From positions 336,822 through 400,821 of the forward strand of contig NZ_FOXI01000002.1 in assembly GCF_900115675.1 (NCBI RefSeq): DNA of 64,000 nt. The letters run 5' to 3'. The position numbers were made by a program, and so were the translations under genes. The notes under the pieces were generated by a model. That model was given only the letters and a program-made list of their open reading frames with translations. It made no database searches and was not told the origin of the DNA. Shown here one piece after another: positions 1 to 7,818 of the stretch; within the stretch, counting starts at the first letter, position 1; every line of letters begins with the position of its first letter. Source of the stretch: Halolamina pelagica (GTDB taxonomy: Archaea; Halobacteriota; Halobacteria; Halobacteriales; Haloferacaceae).

Positions 1-120
1 TACGGCGTCCGCGGCGTCCCCACGCTCGTCCTGTTCGCCGACGGCGAGCAGGTCGAGGAGATCGTCGGCGTTCAGGGCGAGGACCAGCTCCGCTCGCTGA
101 TCGAGCGCTACGCGAACTGA
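1..120 (+). CDS. Thioredoxin, C-terminal part (cut by window start)
   Basis: Only the last 39 residues are present; the gene begins before the window. They read YGVRGVPTLVLFADGEQVEE and onward, which is the second half of a thioredoxin fold: the cis-proline strand (GVPTL), the following beta strand (LVLFADGE) and the final helix ending in IERYAN. The CxxC active site would lie upstream and cannot be seen. The stop at 118-120 is followed by a hairpin and then the convergent aminotransferase gene. A general cytoplasmic disulfide reductase is the likely role; a thioredoxin-like domain at the end of a longer protein is not excluded. Confidence 0.85.
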   Translation, partial: YGVRGVPTLVLFADGEQVEEIVGVQGEDQLRSLIERYAN

Positions 121-139
121 TCGCCCGTACTGAAACAGC

Positions 140-160
140 GAGCCGTCACCGGGACGGCTC
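140..160. terminator. Hairpin between convergent genes
   Basis: Perfect 8-bp inverted repeat GAGCCGTC / GACGGCTC around a 5-nt loop. It lies 20 nt after the thioredoxin stop and 27 nt from the end of the convergent aminotransferase gene. There is no following T-tract, so a termination role is inferred from position only. Confidence 0.45.
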
Positions 161-186
161 GACGCGGTAAGCGGCGGCCGGATGGA

Positions 187-1362
187 CTACCGGCCGAGCT
201 CTTCTTCCGCCGTTTCGACGCCCGTAGTCGTCGCCACGTCGACGCCCACCTCCTCGAACGCCTCGCCGATCGTCCGGATCCCGCGGAGCAGCTGCTCGTC
301 GGTGATGGTCCCCATGTTGCTCACCCGGAAGATCTCGCCGCCGAGGTGGGCCTGCCCGCCCGAGATCGAGACCCCCCGATCCGACACGGCGTCGAAGAAC
401 GCCCCGCTGTCGTCGTCGCGGGCGCCCTCCGGGAGTTCGATCGCGGTCAGCGTGTTCGAGTAGTCGGTCGCGTCGTTCAGCGCCGGGAAGGAGTCGAGCC
501 CCATCGCCCACATCGCCTCCCGGAACGCCGTCGACTGCCGACGGTGGCGAGCGATCCGCTCGGCCATCCCTTCGGCCTCGATCTCCTCGACGGCGACTGC
601 GAGCCCGCGGAACAGCGGGACGGCGCTGGTGAAGGGCGTCTGGTGTTGGTCCGCCTTCCGGCTGTGCCAGTCCAGATCCTCGTAGAACGGGGCCGACTCA
701 CCGTCGATGCGAGCGTCGACGCCGTCGGCGACGTAGAGCGCGGAGACGCCCGGCGGCGCGGCGAGTGCCTTCTGCCCGTCCGTGACCGCGATGTCGACCC
801 CCCAGTCGTCGATCCGGAACTCGTCGCCGCCGATCGAGGTGACGCCGTCGACGACGAACCGGGCGTCGTGGTCGTCGGCGATCTCGCCGATCTCCTCGAC
901 GGGATTGAGGAGGCCGGTACTGGTCTCGTTGTGGACGACCGTCACGACCGCCGTCCCGTCGCTCACCGCGTCGGCGACGGCGTCGAGGTCGACCGGGTCC
1001 CCCCAGTCGAACTCGACGGGCGTGACCTCGCAGTGGCGCTCGGCGATGCGCTTGAACCGCCGGCCGAACTTCCCGTTCACGACCGCGACGAGTTCGTCGT
1101 CCTCGTCGACGAGGTTCGCGACCGCGGCCTCCATCCCCATCGTCGCAGTCCCGTTCAGGATCAGCGCCTCGCCGCCGCTCGCGGTGGCGGACTCGTCGAG
1201 CGTCGACCGCTCGAACACGTACTCGAGGCCGTCCTGTGCGCGCTCGTAGACCGCCTCGAACGCGGCCGAGCGGTGGGAGACCATCGGCTCGCTCATGGCC
1301 TCGCGCGCCGCCTCGCTCATCGGTACCGGCCCCGGGTTGAGCAGCAGGAAGTCGTCTCGCAT
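187..1362 (-). CDS. Class V aminotransferase (alanine-glyoxylate / serine-pyruvate type)
   Basis: PLP-dependent aminotransferase of fold type I, 391 residues, the usual size for the family. The N-terminus LLLNPGPVPMSEAAREAM is the family hallmark, HNETSTG (144-150) and VVDGVTSIGG (170-179) follow, and TDGQKAL places the Schiff-base lysine at about K198. The C-terminus keeps FRVSNMGTI. Such enzymes move amino groups between alanine or serine and glyoxylate or pyruvate; relatives act on phosphoserine or aminoethylphosphonate, so the substrate is not fixed. A TATA-like GGCTTAACACC (minus strand) is centred 26 bp before the ATG, so the transcript is probably leaderless. Its 3' end faces the thioredoxin gene across a hairpin. 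Confidence 0.85.
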   Translation of the reverse strand: MRDDFLLLNPGPVPMSEAAREAMSEPMVSHRSAAFEAVYERAQDGLEYVFERSTLDESATASGGEALILNGTATMGMEAAVANLVDEDDELVAVVNGKFGRRFKRIAERHCEVTPVEFDWGDPVDLDAVADAVSDGTAVVTVVHNETSTGLLNPVEEIGEIADDHDARFVVDGVTSIGGDEFRIDDWGVDIAVTDGQKALAAPPGVSALYVADGVDARIDGESAPFYEDLDWHSRKADQHQTPFTSAVPLFRGLAVAVEEIEAEGMAERIARHRRQSTAFREAMWAMGLDSFPALNDATDYSNTLTAIELPEGARDDDSGAFFDAVSDRGVSISGGQAHLGGEIFRVSNMGTITDEQLLRGIRTIGEAFEEVGVDVATTTGVETAEEELGR

Positions 1363-1382
1363 GTGTGGGCCTCCGCCGCGGT

Positions 1383-1393
1383 GGTGTTAAGCC
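1383..1393 (-). promoter_or_regulatory. TATA-like promoter of the class V aminotransferase
   Basis: Minus-strand GGCTTAACACC, centred about 26 bp before the ATG at 1362, the spacing expected for a leaderless haloarchaeal transcript. Confidence 0.5.
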
Positions 1394-1475
1394 CCTCGTT
1401 CGTGTGGTGGTGTATCGCACACGGCTCTGACGGGGCGCCGATAGAGCAAAAACCGCTCGCCCCGTACGGTGGGGC

Positions 1476-1787
1476 ATGACCGTCGTCGCGTTCCTCTCAG
1501 TCGCACCGGCGACCGACGAGTCGATGAGCCCCGAAGTCGCGAAGGCCGTCGCGGCGCTCGACGACTTCGACGTGTCCTACGAGACCACGCCGATGGGGAC
1601 CACCATCGAGGCCGACACGATCGACGAGGTGTTCGCCGCCGCGCAGGCCGCCCACGAGGCCGTCGACGGCGACCGCGTGAGCACGTTCCTCAAGATCGAC
1701 GACAAGCGGACCAGCGACGCCGACGCGGGGTCGAAGGTCGCGTCGGTCGAGCGCGAGTTGGGCCGGGAAGCGCGAAAGGACGCCTGA
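1476..1787 (+). CDS. MTH1187-family thiamine-binding protein
   Basis: Small protein of 103 residues starting MTVVAFLSVAPATDES, with the ferredoxin-like beta-alpha-beta layout and the segment YETTPMGTTIEADTIDEVF that is typical of the MTH1187/YkoF thiamine-binding family. These proteins bind thiamine or a related ligand as multimers in the cytoplasm; the physiological role is poorly known. The protein is full length. It lies about 50 bp before mch on the same strand, but mch has its own TATA-like box, so co-transcription is uncertain. Confidence 0.8.
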   Translation: MTVVAFLSVAPATDESMSPEVAKAVAALDDFDVSYETTPMGTTIEADTIDEVFAAAQAAHEAVDGDRVSTFLKIDDKRTSDADAGSKVASVERELGREARKDA

Positions 1788-1838
1788 CCGCGAGCACGGG
1801 ACTGAAAACCCTTTACGCGGGGACGCGGGAGTACGCGT

Positions 1839-2774
1839 ATGGAGAGTATCAACCGGATGGCGGTCGAGCTCGTCGACGAGGCGCTCGACTTCGCCGACGA
1901 GCTCAACGTCACGCCCTACGAACTCGACTCGGGCGCGACCGTGCTCGACTTCGGCGTCGAGGTCGACGGCGGCGTCGAGGCGGGCGTGCTGCTGGCTGAG
2001 ATCCAGACCGCGGGGCTGGCGACGATCACGACCCGGACCGGCCGGGTCGACGGCGCGCCCGTCCCGCACGTCGAACTGTCGACCGACCACCCCGGCGTCG
2101 CCCTGCTCTGCTCGCAGAAGGCGGGCTGGGAACTGGACTTCGAGTTCTACGACGGGCTCGGCTCCGGCCCGGCCCGCGCGCTGGTCGGGCAGGAGACCGA
2201 GTTCGAGGCGGTGGGCTACTACGACGAGTTCGACCTGACCGTCCTCGCGGTCGAGAGCATCGACCTCCCCGACGAGCGGGTCGCGAGCCACGTCGCCGAC
2301 CTCGCGGGCGTCGAGGAGAGCGGCGTGTTCCTGCCGACGTTCGCGCTGGGCTCGATCTCCGGTTCCGTCGCCGCCGGCGCACGCGCACCCGAGTCGGCTG
2401 TCTGGCAGCTGTTCGAGGCCGGGTACGACCCCGACGACGTGCTCTCGGTCTCCGGGAGCGCGCCGGTCGCCCCGGTGGGCTACGACGAGAGCGAGGCGAT
2501 GGCCCGCACCAACGACGCGCTGGCCTACGGCGGCGAGGTCCACCTCACCGTCGCCCGCGACGACGAGGACGCGTTCGAGGCCATCATCTCGACCGCCGGC
2601 GAGGAGTTCGGCGAACCCTTCGCCGAGATCTTCGCCGCCCACGACTGGGACTTCGAAGCGCTGCCTGAGTCGGTGTTCGGCCCCGCCGCCGTCACCGTCG
2701 ACGTGGTCGACGGGCCGACCTACCGCTTCGGCGAGCGGAACGAGACGCTCCTCGCGGAGAGCTTCGGCTTCTGA
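1839..2774 (+). CDS. mch: Methenyltetrahydromethanopterin cyclohydrolase
   Basis: Interconverts N5,N10-methenyl and N5-formyl forms of the C1-carrier pterin. The 311-residue length matches archaeal Mch. Recognisable features are the start MESINRMAVELVDEAL, the glycine-rich strand VEVDGGVEAGVLLAEI, LSTDHPGVALLCSQKAGW (about 88-105), LGSGPARAL, and the late VSGSAPVAPVGYDESEAMARTNDALAYGG. Haloarchaea are not methanogens, so here it presumably serves C1 interconversion with a pterin or folate carrier. TATA-like CCTTTACG at 1810-1817 is centred 26 bp before the ATG, pointing to a leaderless mRNA. The next gene starts 3 nt after the stop and is probably co-transcribed. Confidence 0.92.
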   Translation: MESINRMAVELVDEALDFADELNVTPYELDSGATVLDFGVEVDGGVEAGVLLAEIQTAGLATITTRTGRVDGAPVPHVELSTDHPGVALLCSQKAGWELDFEFYDGLGSGPARALVGQETEFEAVGYYDEFDLTVLAVESIDLPDERVASHVADLAGVEESGVFLPTFALGSISGSVAAGARAPESAVWQLFEAGYDPDDVLSVSGSAPVAPVGYDESEAMARTNDALAYGGEVHLTVARDDEDAFEAIISTAGEEFGEPFAEIFAAHDWDFEALPESVFGPAAVTVDVVDGPTYRFGERNETLLAESFGF

Positions 2775-2777
2775 GGC

Positions 2778-3284
2778 ATGCGGCTCAAGCCGCTCCCCGA
2801 ACTGCCCGCGGACCTCGAGGACCGGACCGTCTTCGACGCCGTCGCCGCCGCGCAGTCGGCGGTGCCGCTGGTCCCGGGCACCGAGAACGACTGCTGTGCC
2901 CGCCTGATGCGCCGCGAGGGCTACGGGAGCCGTGACGTGGCGCGGTCGTGGCTCACGTTCCTCCGCGCGCTGGAGCTGGCCGAGGAGACCGACGCCGGGT
3001 TCAAGCGGACCGACCACGACCCGACCCCGGGGAACGTGCGCGAGTCGTTCCGCGAGCGCGTGTTCGGGGCACCGGAGACCCTGGCGGTGCTTCGGGAGGC
3101 GGAAGAACCACTCACCGCCGGGACCGTGTTCGATCGCCTGCGCGAGACGGTTCCGGGCTGGGAGCGCCACCGCCGGAACTCGTGGGTGGACCACTGGGAG
3201 GCACGGACGGAACGACTGCTCGACTGGCTGGTGCTGCTCGATCTCGCCGACCGCGCTGACGACGGGTACATCGCGACCGACTAG
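2778..3284 (+). CDS. Conserved hypothetical protein downstream of mch
   Basis: Acidic 168-residue protein starting MRLKPLPELPADLEDRTVFD. It contains CCARLMRREGYGSRDVARSWLTFLRALEL (about 36-64) and a later predicted helix-turn-helix-like stretch. I do not recognise a named domain. The mostly helical composition with conserved-looking Trp residues near the end (WERHRRNSWVDHWEARTE) would suit a small nucleic-acid-binding or scaffold protein, but this is a guess. It starts 3 nt after mch and is likely in its operon. Its stop overlaps the stop of the convergent membrane-protein gene within a CTAG tetranucleotide. Confidence 0.8.
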   Translation: MRLKPLPELPADLEDRTVFDAVAAAQSAVPLVPGTENDCCARLMRREGYGSRDVARSWLTFLRALELAEETDAGFKRTDHDPTPGNVRESFRERVFGAPETLAVLREAEEPLTAGTVFDRLRETVPGWERHRRNSWVDHWEARTERLLDWLVLLDLADRADDGYIATD

Positions 3285-3682
3285 CGCGGGTCCCCGTCGA
3301 CCGCCTCCCGCCCGAGCACGAGCGCGCGGGCCGCGGTCCCGCCCAGGTACGTCGCGGCTGCGCCGCTGCCGACCGTGAGCATCGACGCCACATCGAGCGT
3401 GAGCAGCAGCGCGACAGTGCCGACACCCATCGCGGTGCCGATACCGCTCTCGCCCAGCGCCAGGAGCGCTCGCGTCCGGAGCCGATCGACGCGCGAGAGT
3501 GCCGGGTACGCGCCAGCCAGGAGCAGGGGCATGCCGACGCCCAGGCCGACGACGACGGCGTACGGTTCGGCGTCGACGACCCCCCTCCCGTCCAGGAGGA
3601 GCTGGACGATCGCAGTCGCGCCCGCGGTGAGCAGGACGCCGCCGCCGAACAGCGCCAGCCGTCGCTTCGCGGTCGGCTCCAT
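3281..3682 (-). CDS. Small integral membrane protein, hypothetical
   Basis: 133-residue hydrophobic protein with about four predicted membrane segments: LALFGGGVLLTAGATAIVQL, YAVVVGLGVGMPLLLAGAYP, ALLALGESGIGTAMGVGTVA and the region around LTLDVASMLTVGSGAAATYL. The N-terminus MEPTAKRR is positive-inside. No catalytic motif is visible and the function is unknown. It runs convergently with the mch operon, sharing four stop-codon bases with the upstream partner, and is followed on the minus strand's 5' side by the GTPase gene 45 bp away. Confidence 0.7.
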   Translation of the reverse strand: MEPTAKRRLALFGGGVLLTAGATAIVQLLLDGRGVVDAEPYAVVVGLGVGMPLLLAGAYPALSRVDRLRTRALLALGESGIGTAMGVGTVALLLTLDVASMLTVGSGAAATYLGGTAARALVLGREAVDGDPR

Positions 3683-3727
3683 CGCTTCGGAGGTTACCGG
3701 CCGGCGCGAAAAGCGTTCGGGCTCGCC

Positions 3728-5386
3728 TCACTCCGTCTCGATCGACCTGACAGTCCCGACGCCCTTGCTCCGGCCCTCGCGGAAGACGAACCGCTGGCCC
3801 GCCTCGACCAGGTAGGGGTGGAACTTGAACCGGATCGTGGTCCGGCCGTTGTCACCCGGGAGCAGGTGCCCGCCCTCCGGCGTGAAGATCGCGGCCTCGC
3901 TCAGGGTCTCGAGGTGGACGACCGGCTCGTACCCCTCGCCGATCTTGGTCGGGTGGTTCAGCACGACCACCTCGGCCTCGAACTCGCGCACCGGCTGCGG
4001 GTCGGCGTCGCGAGGGACCAGCGCCATCCCGCGCTCGATCTCCGACTCCTCGACGCCCTTCAGCGCGATCCCCACGATCTGGCCCGCGCTGGCCTGATCG
4101 ACGCGGTGGTAGTGCATCTCGATCGAGCGCGCCTCGACCTCCCGGAAGCTCCCGTCGGCCATCGGACCGAGCAGGAGCTCGTCGCCGGCCTCGACCGTGC
4201 CCGCGTTGACCGTCCCGGAGGCGACGGCGCCGACCCCGGTGACGCTGTAGGAGCGGTCGACGTACATCCGGAACGGCGCGTCGGCGTCGGACTCGCGCTT
4301 GGGCAGCGCCTCGAACAGCGTGTCGAGGTCGTCGAGCCCCGCGCCCGAGACCGCGCTCGTCCGGAGTATCGGGACCGTGGTGCCGATCTCCTCGATCGCG
4401 GCGTCGACGCCGTGGCGCGCGACGGGGAGGGGCGTCTCGCCGACCTCGCGGAGCATCGCCTCGACCTCGTCCTCGACTACCTCCACGCGCTCGTCGCCCA
4501 CGGCGTCGACCTTGGTGATCGCGACCATCGTCGGCAGTTCGGTCGCGAGCAGGATGCCGAGGTGTTCCCGGGTCGTCTTGGTCGGCCCGTCGTCGGCCGC
4601 GACCGCGAGCAGGCCGTAGTCGAGTTTCTGCCCGACGATCCCGCGGATCGTGGTGCGGAGCCACGGCTCGTGGCCGACGGTGTCGACGAAGCTGACGAGC
4701 CGGTCGGCCTCCCGGACCACGCGAGCGCGGTCGCTCTTGCGGTCGGGGTTGTCCATCCGGACCGGGGCGTCCTCGTCGTCGAAACCGTAGACGGCGTAGG
4801 AGAGGTCCGCGGAGAGCCCCCGCTCGACCTCGTGGGGCTGCACGTCGAGGAACGACCGCGTGCCGCCCTGGCCGTCGTCGCGCTCGCCGGTGACGAGCGT
4901 GCCGACGAGCGTGGACTTCCCGTGATCGACGTGGCCCGCGGTGCCGACGACGACGTGTTCGTCGTCGTCCTCCCGGTCGAGCATCGCGCCCTCACGGAGC
5001 GTGGCGACGCCGACGAGGCCGTCCTGGTCGCCCACATCACCAGGTTCTACCTGGTTGCCAGAGGAGCTCTGCTCCTCGATGCCCCACGTCTCCACGTCCT
5101 CGATGTGGGCGTCGGCCTCCTCGGCCAGCAGGGAGAGCACGTCCATCGACTCCGAGAACGCCTCGGGGGAGATCCCCGCGATCGCGCCGTCGTCGTCGAC
5201 GCCGACGACGTACGTCGCCTCACCGTCGCCAGAGAGCACGCGGTGGCGGAGTTGGGCGGCCAGCGACTCCATCCGACCGTCCGCGAGGTGGGTGTCGCGG
5301 GTGAGCCGCGTCTTGAACTCGATCGGGCCACCCTCCTCCTCGCCGCGCTCCAGGGCCCGCCGGAGCGGGGCCCGGTCTGCGCTCAT
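3728..5386 (-). CDS. GTPBP1-like translational GTPase
   Basis: 552-residue GTPase of the EF-Tu superfamily, GTPBP1/2 subgroup, with a roughly 140-residue N-terminal extension (GGPIEFKTRL, then VVGVDDDGAIAGI). G1 is GHVDHGKS (151-158), G3 is DTVGHEPW (235-242), G4 is TKVD (291-294), followed by beta-barrel domains II and III (SVTGVGAVASGTVNAG). Eukaryotic relatives help to recycle stalled translation or aid mRNA decay; the archaeal role is unproven. Residues about 104-117 (EEQSSSGN, then EPGD) are encoded by a double-hairpin sequence at 5039-5077 that also appears in the RIO-type kinase gene. A TATA box ATATAT at 5411-5416 sits 28 bp before the ATG. Confidence 0.88.
   Translation of the reverse strand: MSADRAPLRRALERGEEEGGPIEFKTRLTRDTHLADGRMESLAAQLRHRVLSGDGEATYVVGVDDDGAIAGISPEAFSESMDVLSLLAEEADAHIEDVETWGIEEQSSSGNQVEPGDVGDQDGLVGVATLREGAMLDREDDDEHVVVGTAGHVDHGKSTLVGTLVTGERDDGQGGTRSFLDVQPHEVERGLSADLSYAVYGFDDEDAPVRMDNPDRKSDRARVVREADRLVSFVDTVGHEPWLRTTIRGIVGQKLDYGLLAVAADDGPTKTTREHLGILLATELPTMVAITKVDAVGDERVEVVEDEVEAMLREVGETPLPVARHGVDAAIEEIGTTVPILRTSAVSGAGLDDLDTLFEALPKRESDADAPFRMYVDRSYSVTGVGAVASGTVNAGTVEAGDELLLGPMADGSFREVEARSIEMHYHRVDQASAGQIVGIALKGVEESEIERGMALVPRDADPQPVREFEAEVVVLNHPTKIGEGYEPVVHLETLSEAAIFTPEGGHLLPGDNGRTTIRFKFHPYLVEAGQRFVFREGRSKGVGTVRSIETE
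5039..5077 (-). repeat. Double-hairpin palindromic element, copy in the GTPase gene
   Basis: Two perfect stems lie in tandem. The first is ACCAGGT (5039-5045), loop TCT, ACCTGGT (5049-5055). A 5-nt linker TGCCA follows, then GAGGAGC (5061-5067), loop TCT, GCTCCTC (5071-5077). The whole sits in frame inside the GTPase coding sequence and encodes EEQSSSGNQVEPGD between the N-terminal extension and the G domain. The same architecture, with a different but self-complementary first stem, is at 57132-57176. Confidence 0.75.
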
Positions 5387-5410
5387 GAGGCGGGGTAGGC
5401 GCCGCGGACG

Positions 5411-5416
5411 ATATAT
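5411..5416 (-). promoter_or_regulatory. TATA box of the GTPBP1-like gene
   Basis: ATATAT within otherwise GC-rich DNA, centred about 28 bp upstream of the ATG at 5386; the start codon would be at or near the first transcribed base. Confidence 0.6.
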
Positions 5417-5670
5417 GCCTTTTCGTGTCGTGTCTCACCATGCCACGGGCCGGTGTCGCACGGCATCGACGCCGACGGAACCGAGAGTGGCAACCCGCGG
5501 TGGGGGTGGCAGAACCGACGCGGGTTCGACGCGCTGCGAACGGCTCGACGGACGCGACGAGCGCGTCGCCGCCGAGGCCGGAGGACCGAACGAGCCGGGA
5601 GGTGCGCCGACCGGCGAGTGTCTTCCCCAGGGGAAGCCGTTATTGCTGTCGGCGTACAACCGGGTAACAG

Positions 5671-6039
5671 ATGTCCACCGATATCGAGGAAGCCGGGGCG
5701 GCCTTGGAGAGTCAGGCCGACGACGTCTGTCCGGTCGTCGACGCCGTCGAACAGATCGGTTCCCAGTGGCGGCTCGTCGTGCTCCACGACCTGACGGACG
5801 GGGAGAAACGGTTCAACGAGCTCAAGCGGTCGACCGAGGCCAACGCCCGCACGCTCTCGCGCGTGCTCGACGACCTACAGGAGTCGGGGTTCGTCGAACG
5901 CCGCCTCGAGGAGGACACGCCGGTCGCGACCTACTACTCGCTGACCGGGAAAGGCGAGTCGCTGGCGCCCGTCTTCGACGAGATCGAGTCGTGGGCCAAC
6001 GAGTGGATGGAGAGCTGTCAGGCCGCGACAGACGACTAG
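5671..6039 (+). CDS. HxlR-family transcriptional regulator
   Basis: 122-residue winged-helix regulator. CPVVDAVEQIGSQWRLVVLHDL (about 20-41) is the HxlR signature, followed by GEKRFNELKRSTEANARTLSRVLDDLQESGFVERR, the recognition helix and wing. Members are DNA-binding repressors or activators, often redox- or aldehyde-responsive through the N-terminal Cys; Cys20 is present here. A TATA-like TTATTGC about 27 bp upstream fits a leaderless start at this ATG. Its stop overlaps that of the convergent histidine kinase within CTAG (6036-6039). The target genes are not evident. Confidence 0.9.
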   Translation: MSTDIEEAGAALESQADDVCPVVDAVEQIGSQWRLVVLHDLTDGEKRFNELKRSTEANARTLSRVLDDLQESGFVERRLEEDTPVATYYSLTGKGESLAPVFDEIESWANEWMESCQAATDD

Positions 6040-7013
6040 TCGGTCCTGACCTCGACGCGCGCGCCGCCGTCGGTGGTCGCTCCGATCTCCCAGCCGTGGG
6101 CGTCGGCGATCCGCCGGACGATGCCGAGCCCCGCGCCCTGCCCGCCGTCGGTGGAGTAGCCCCACGCGAACGGGTCGCCGCCGCCGAACCCCGGGCCGTC
6201 GTCGACGACGGCGAACCCGGCGTCGGTGTCGATCACGCGGACGGTCACGCCCGCGCCGGCGTCGGTCCCGCCGTCCGTGGTGCCGTGCTCGACGCTGTTG
6301 CGGATCAGGTTCTCGAGGAGTAGCGTCACCAGCTCCGGCTCGCCCCGTACGCTCCCGTCGGCGTCGACGTGGATCGACGCGTCGGGGGCCCGGACGCGAG
6401 ACGCGGCGTCCTCGCCGGCCGTATCGAGCGGAACCGGTTCGGGATCGTCGACCTCGCCGGCGGCGATGGCTTCGGCCTCGTCGGCCAGTCCCTCGAGCCG
6501 ATCCAGCGCGTTCCGCAATTGCTCGACCGTCGGCCCCTCGAGCGAGTCGACCGCGAGTCGGGCCGCACTGAGGTGGTTCCGGAGCTCGTGGGAGACGGTC
6601 TCGCCGTAGGACGCCAGCGGGTCGTGTTCGACCGCGGGCTCCGCCGCCGTGGCCGTCGCCGCGAGCAGCCGCTGTCGGATCACCGACGCGGCCGCCTCGG
6701 CGCCCGCGGGCGCCTGTTCGACGCCCGGCGGGAGCTGGCGGGTTTTCGATCCCACGAACACCCCCGGGAGTTGGTGTCCCCGGCGCGCGGCGGCCCCGAA
6801 CACGTCGCGGGGGCCCCAATCGCCGCCGTCGACGACGACCAACAGGTCGACCGCCACCGCATCGAGCGTGGCGAGCGCCTCGGGTGCTGATGCGGCCCGC
6901 GTCGCGTCGACGCCGTCGGCCGCGAGCGTGCGCACGAGCGCCGCCGCTCTGTCGCCGTTCCCGAGAACGAGAACGCGACGGTCGGCGAGCGACGACTCGT
7001 GAGTCCGCGTCAC
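6036..7013 (-). CDS. Sensor histidine kinase with N-terminal receiver-like domain
   Basis: 325 residues from the GTG at 7013. Residues 12-90 form a receiver-like fold (RRVLVLGNGDRAAALVRTL, then DLLVVVDGGDW) without an obvious full set of phospho-acceptor residues. The H-box is SHELRNHLSAA with H142, the N-box NLIRNSVEHG (235-244), G1 VVDDGPGF (269-276) and G2 GYSTDGGQGAGLG (285-297). There is no membrane segment, so it is a soluble kinase. I chose GTG 7013 because a TATA-like GTTTATTC lies 27 bp upstream; the frame stays open to an ATG at 7115, but that start would overlap the promoter and run into the divergent gene's upstream region. The cognate regulator is not in the window. Confidence 0.82.
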   Translation of the reverse strand: MTRTHESSLADRRVLVLGNGDRAAALVRTLAADGVDATRAASAPEALATLDAVAVDLLVVVDGGDWGPRDVFGAAARRGHQLPGVFVGSKTRQLPPGVEQAPAGAEAAASVIRQRLLAATATAAEPAVEHDPLASYGETVSHELRNHLSAARLAVDSLEGPTVEQLRNALDRLEGLADEAEAIAAGEVDDPEPVPLDTAGEDAASRVRAPDASIHVDADGSVRGEPELVTLLLENLIRNSVEHGTTDGGTDAGAGVTVRVIDTDAGFAVVDDGPGFGGGDPFAWGYSTDGGQGAGLGIVRRIADAHGWEIGATTDGGARVEVRTD

Positions 7014-7036
7014 ACGGGTGTGTTTGCGCCCGTCCT

Positions 7037-7044
7037 GAATAAAC
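7037..7044 (-). promoter_or_regulatory. TATA-like promoter of the histidine kinase
   Basis: Minus-strand GTTTATTC in the 125-bp divergent gap, centred 27 bp from GTG 7013. It supports a leaderless start there rather than at ATG 7115. Confidence 0.5.
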
Positions 7045-7138
7045 GCTCGCTCTGAATCCGTGATCTGATAACCGAACCGTGCGGCGTGTTCACGTGGGTT
7101 CGGAACACGTTTCACGCCGCGGTGTCCACGCCGACGCC

Positions 7139-7750
7139 GTGGACGAACGCCGATCGACGGTCCGCGCGGGCTACGACGCCATGGCGGCGACCTACGACGA
7201 CCAGCGAACGAACGCGCCCGGGGACAACGAGGGGCTCGTCGCCCTGCGCGAGTCGCTTCCGGCGCGGCCGCGGGTGCTGGATCTCGGCTGTGGCGCCGGC
7301 GCGGGGCCGCTCCAGTTCCTCCCCGCCGAGCGCGCGGTCGGGCTCGACTTCTCGTCCGAACAGCTCCGGCTCGCCCGCGACCGCGTCGAGGCCGACCTCG
7401 TCGCGGGGGAGCTGACGGCGCTGCCGTTCGCGGCCGACAGCTTCGACGCCGTCACCGCCTTCTACTCGGTGATCCACCTGCCGATCGGGGCCCACGCTGA
7501 CTGCTACGCCGAGGTCGCACGGGTGCTGGCGCCGGGCGGGGAGTTCCTGTTCAGCATCGGCGACGACTGGGCCGGCACGAACGACGACTGGCTCGACACC
7601 GGCGAGCGGATGGCCTGGTCGTTCCCGCCGCTTTCCGAGACCGAGCAGTTGTTGGCGGACGCCGGGCTCACGGTCGTTGACCGCTACGGCGTCGAGAGCG
7701 AGGTGGACGACGACGAGTGGCCGTTCCTGCGGTGTCGGCTCGGGACCTGA
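7139..7750 (+). CDS. Class I SAM-dependent methyltransferase
   Basis: 203 residues from the GTG at 7139 (MDERRSTVRAGYDAMAATYDDQ). SAM-binding motif I is VLDLGCGAGAGPLQFLP, motif II AVGLDFSSEQLRLAR, motif III LTALPFAADSFDAVTAFYSVIHLP, and the post-motif is VLAPGGEFLFSIG. This is the UbiE/small-molecule methyltransferase type; the acceptor cannot be told. The frame is open further upstream to GTG 7079, but the added residues are not typical and that region holds the divergent promoter. The next gene, mbf1, has its own promoter. Confidence 0.85.
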   Translation: MDERRSTVRAGYDAMAATYDDQRTNAPGDNEGLVALRESLPARPRVLDLGCGAGAGPLQFLPAERAVGLDFSSEQLRLARDRVEADLVAGELTALPFAADSFDAVTAFYSVIHLPIGAHADCYAEVARVLAPGGEFLFSIGDDWAGTNDDWLDTGERMAWSFPPLSETEQLLADAGLTVVDRYGVESEVDDDEWPFLRCRLGT

Positions 7751-7789
7751 CCCGCCGACGCGTCGACCCGTGCCGGCGCTGCCGGTTCC

Positions 7790-7797
7790 TTTTTACT
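7790..7797 (+). promoter_or_regulatory. TATA-like promoter of mbf1
   Basis: TTTTTACT, centred 25 bp before the ATG at 7819, consistent with a leaderless transcript and with that start codon. Confidence 0.5.
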
Positions 7798-7818
7798 GCC
7801 AGACCCGGTACGTCGCGT

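Noticed and set aside
5435..5659. 74-codon open frame on the minus strand in the 284-bp gap before the HxlR gene
   Set aside because: The product (starting MYADSNNGFPWGRHSPVG) shows no domain and the sequence is mainly the GC-biased open frame expected in this genome. The gap is better explained by two promoters.
7014..7115. N-terminal extension of the histidine kinase to ATG 7115
   Set aside because: The extra codons overlap the TATA-like promoter and the divergent gene's upstream region; GTG 7013 fits leaderless spacing.
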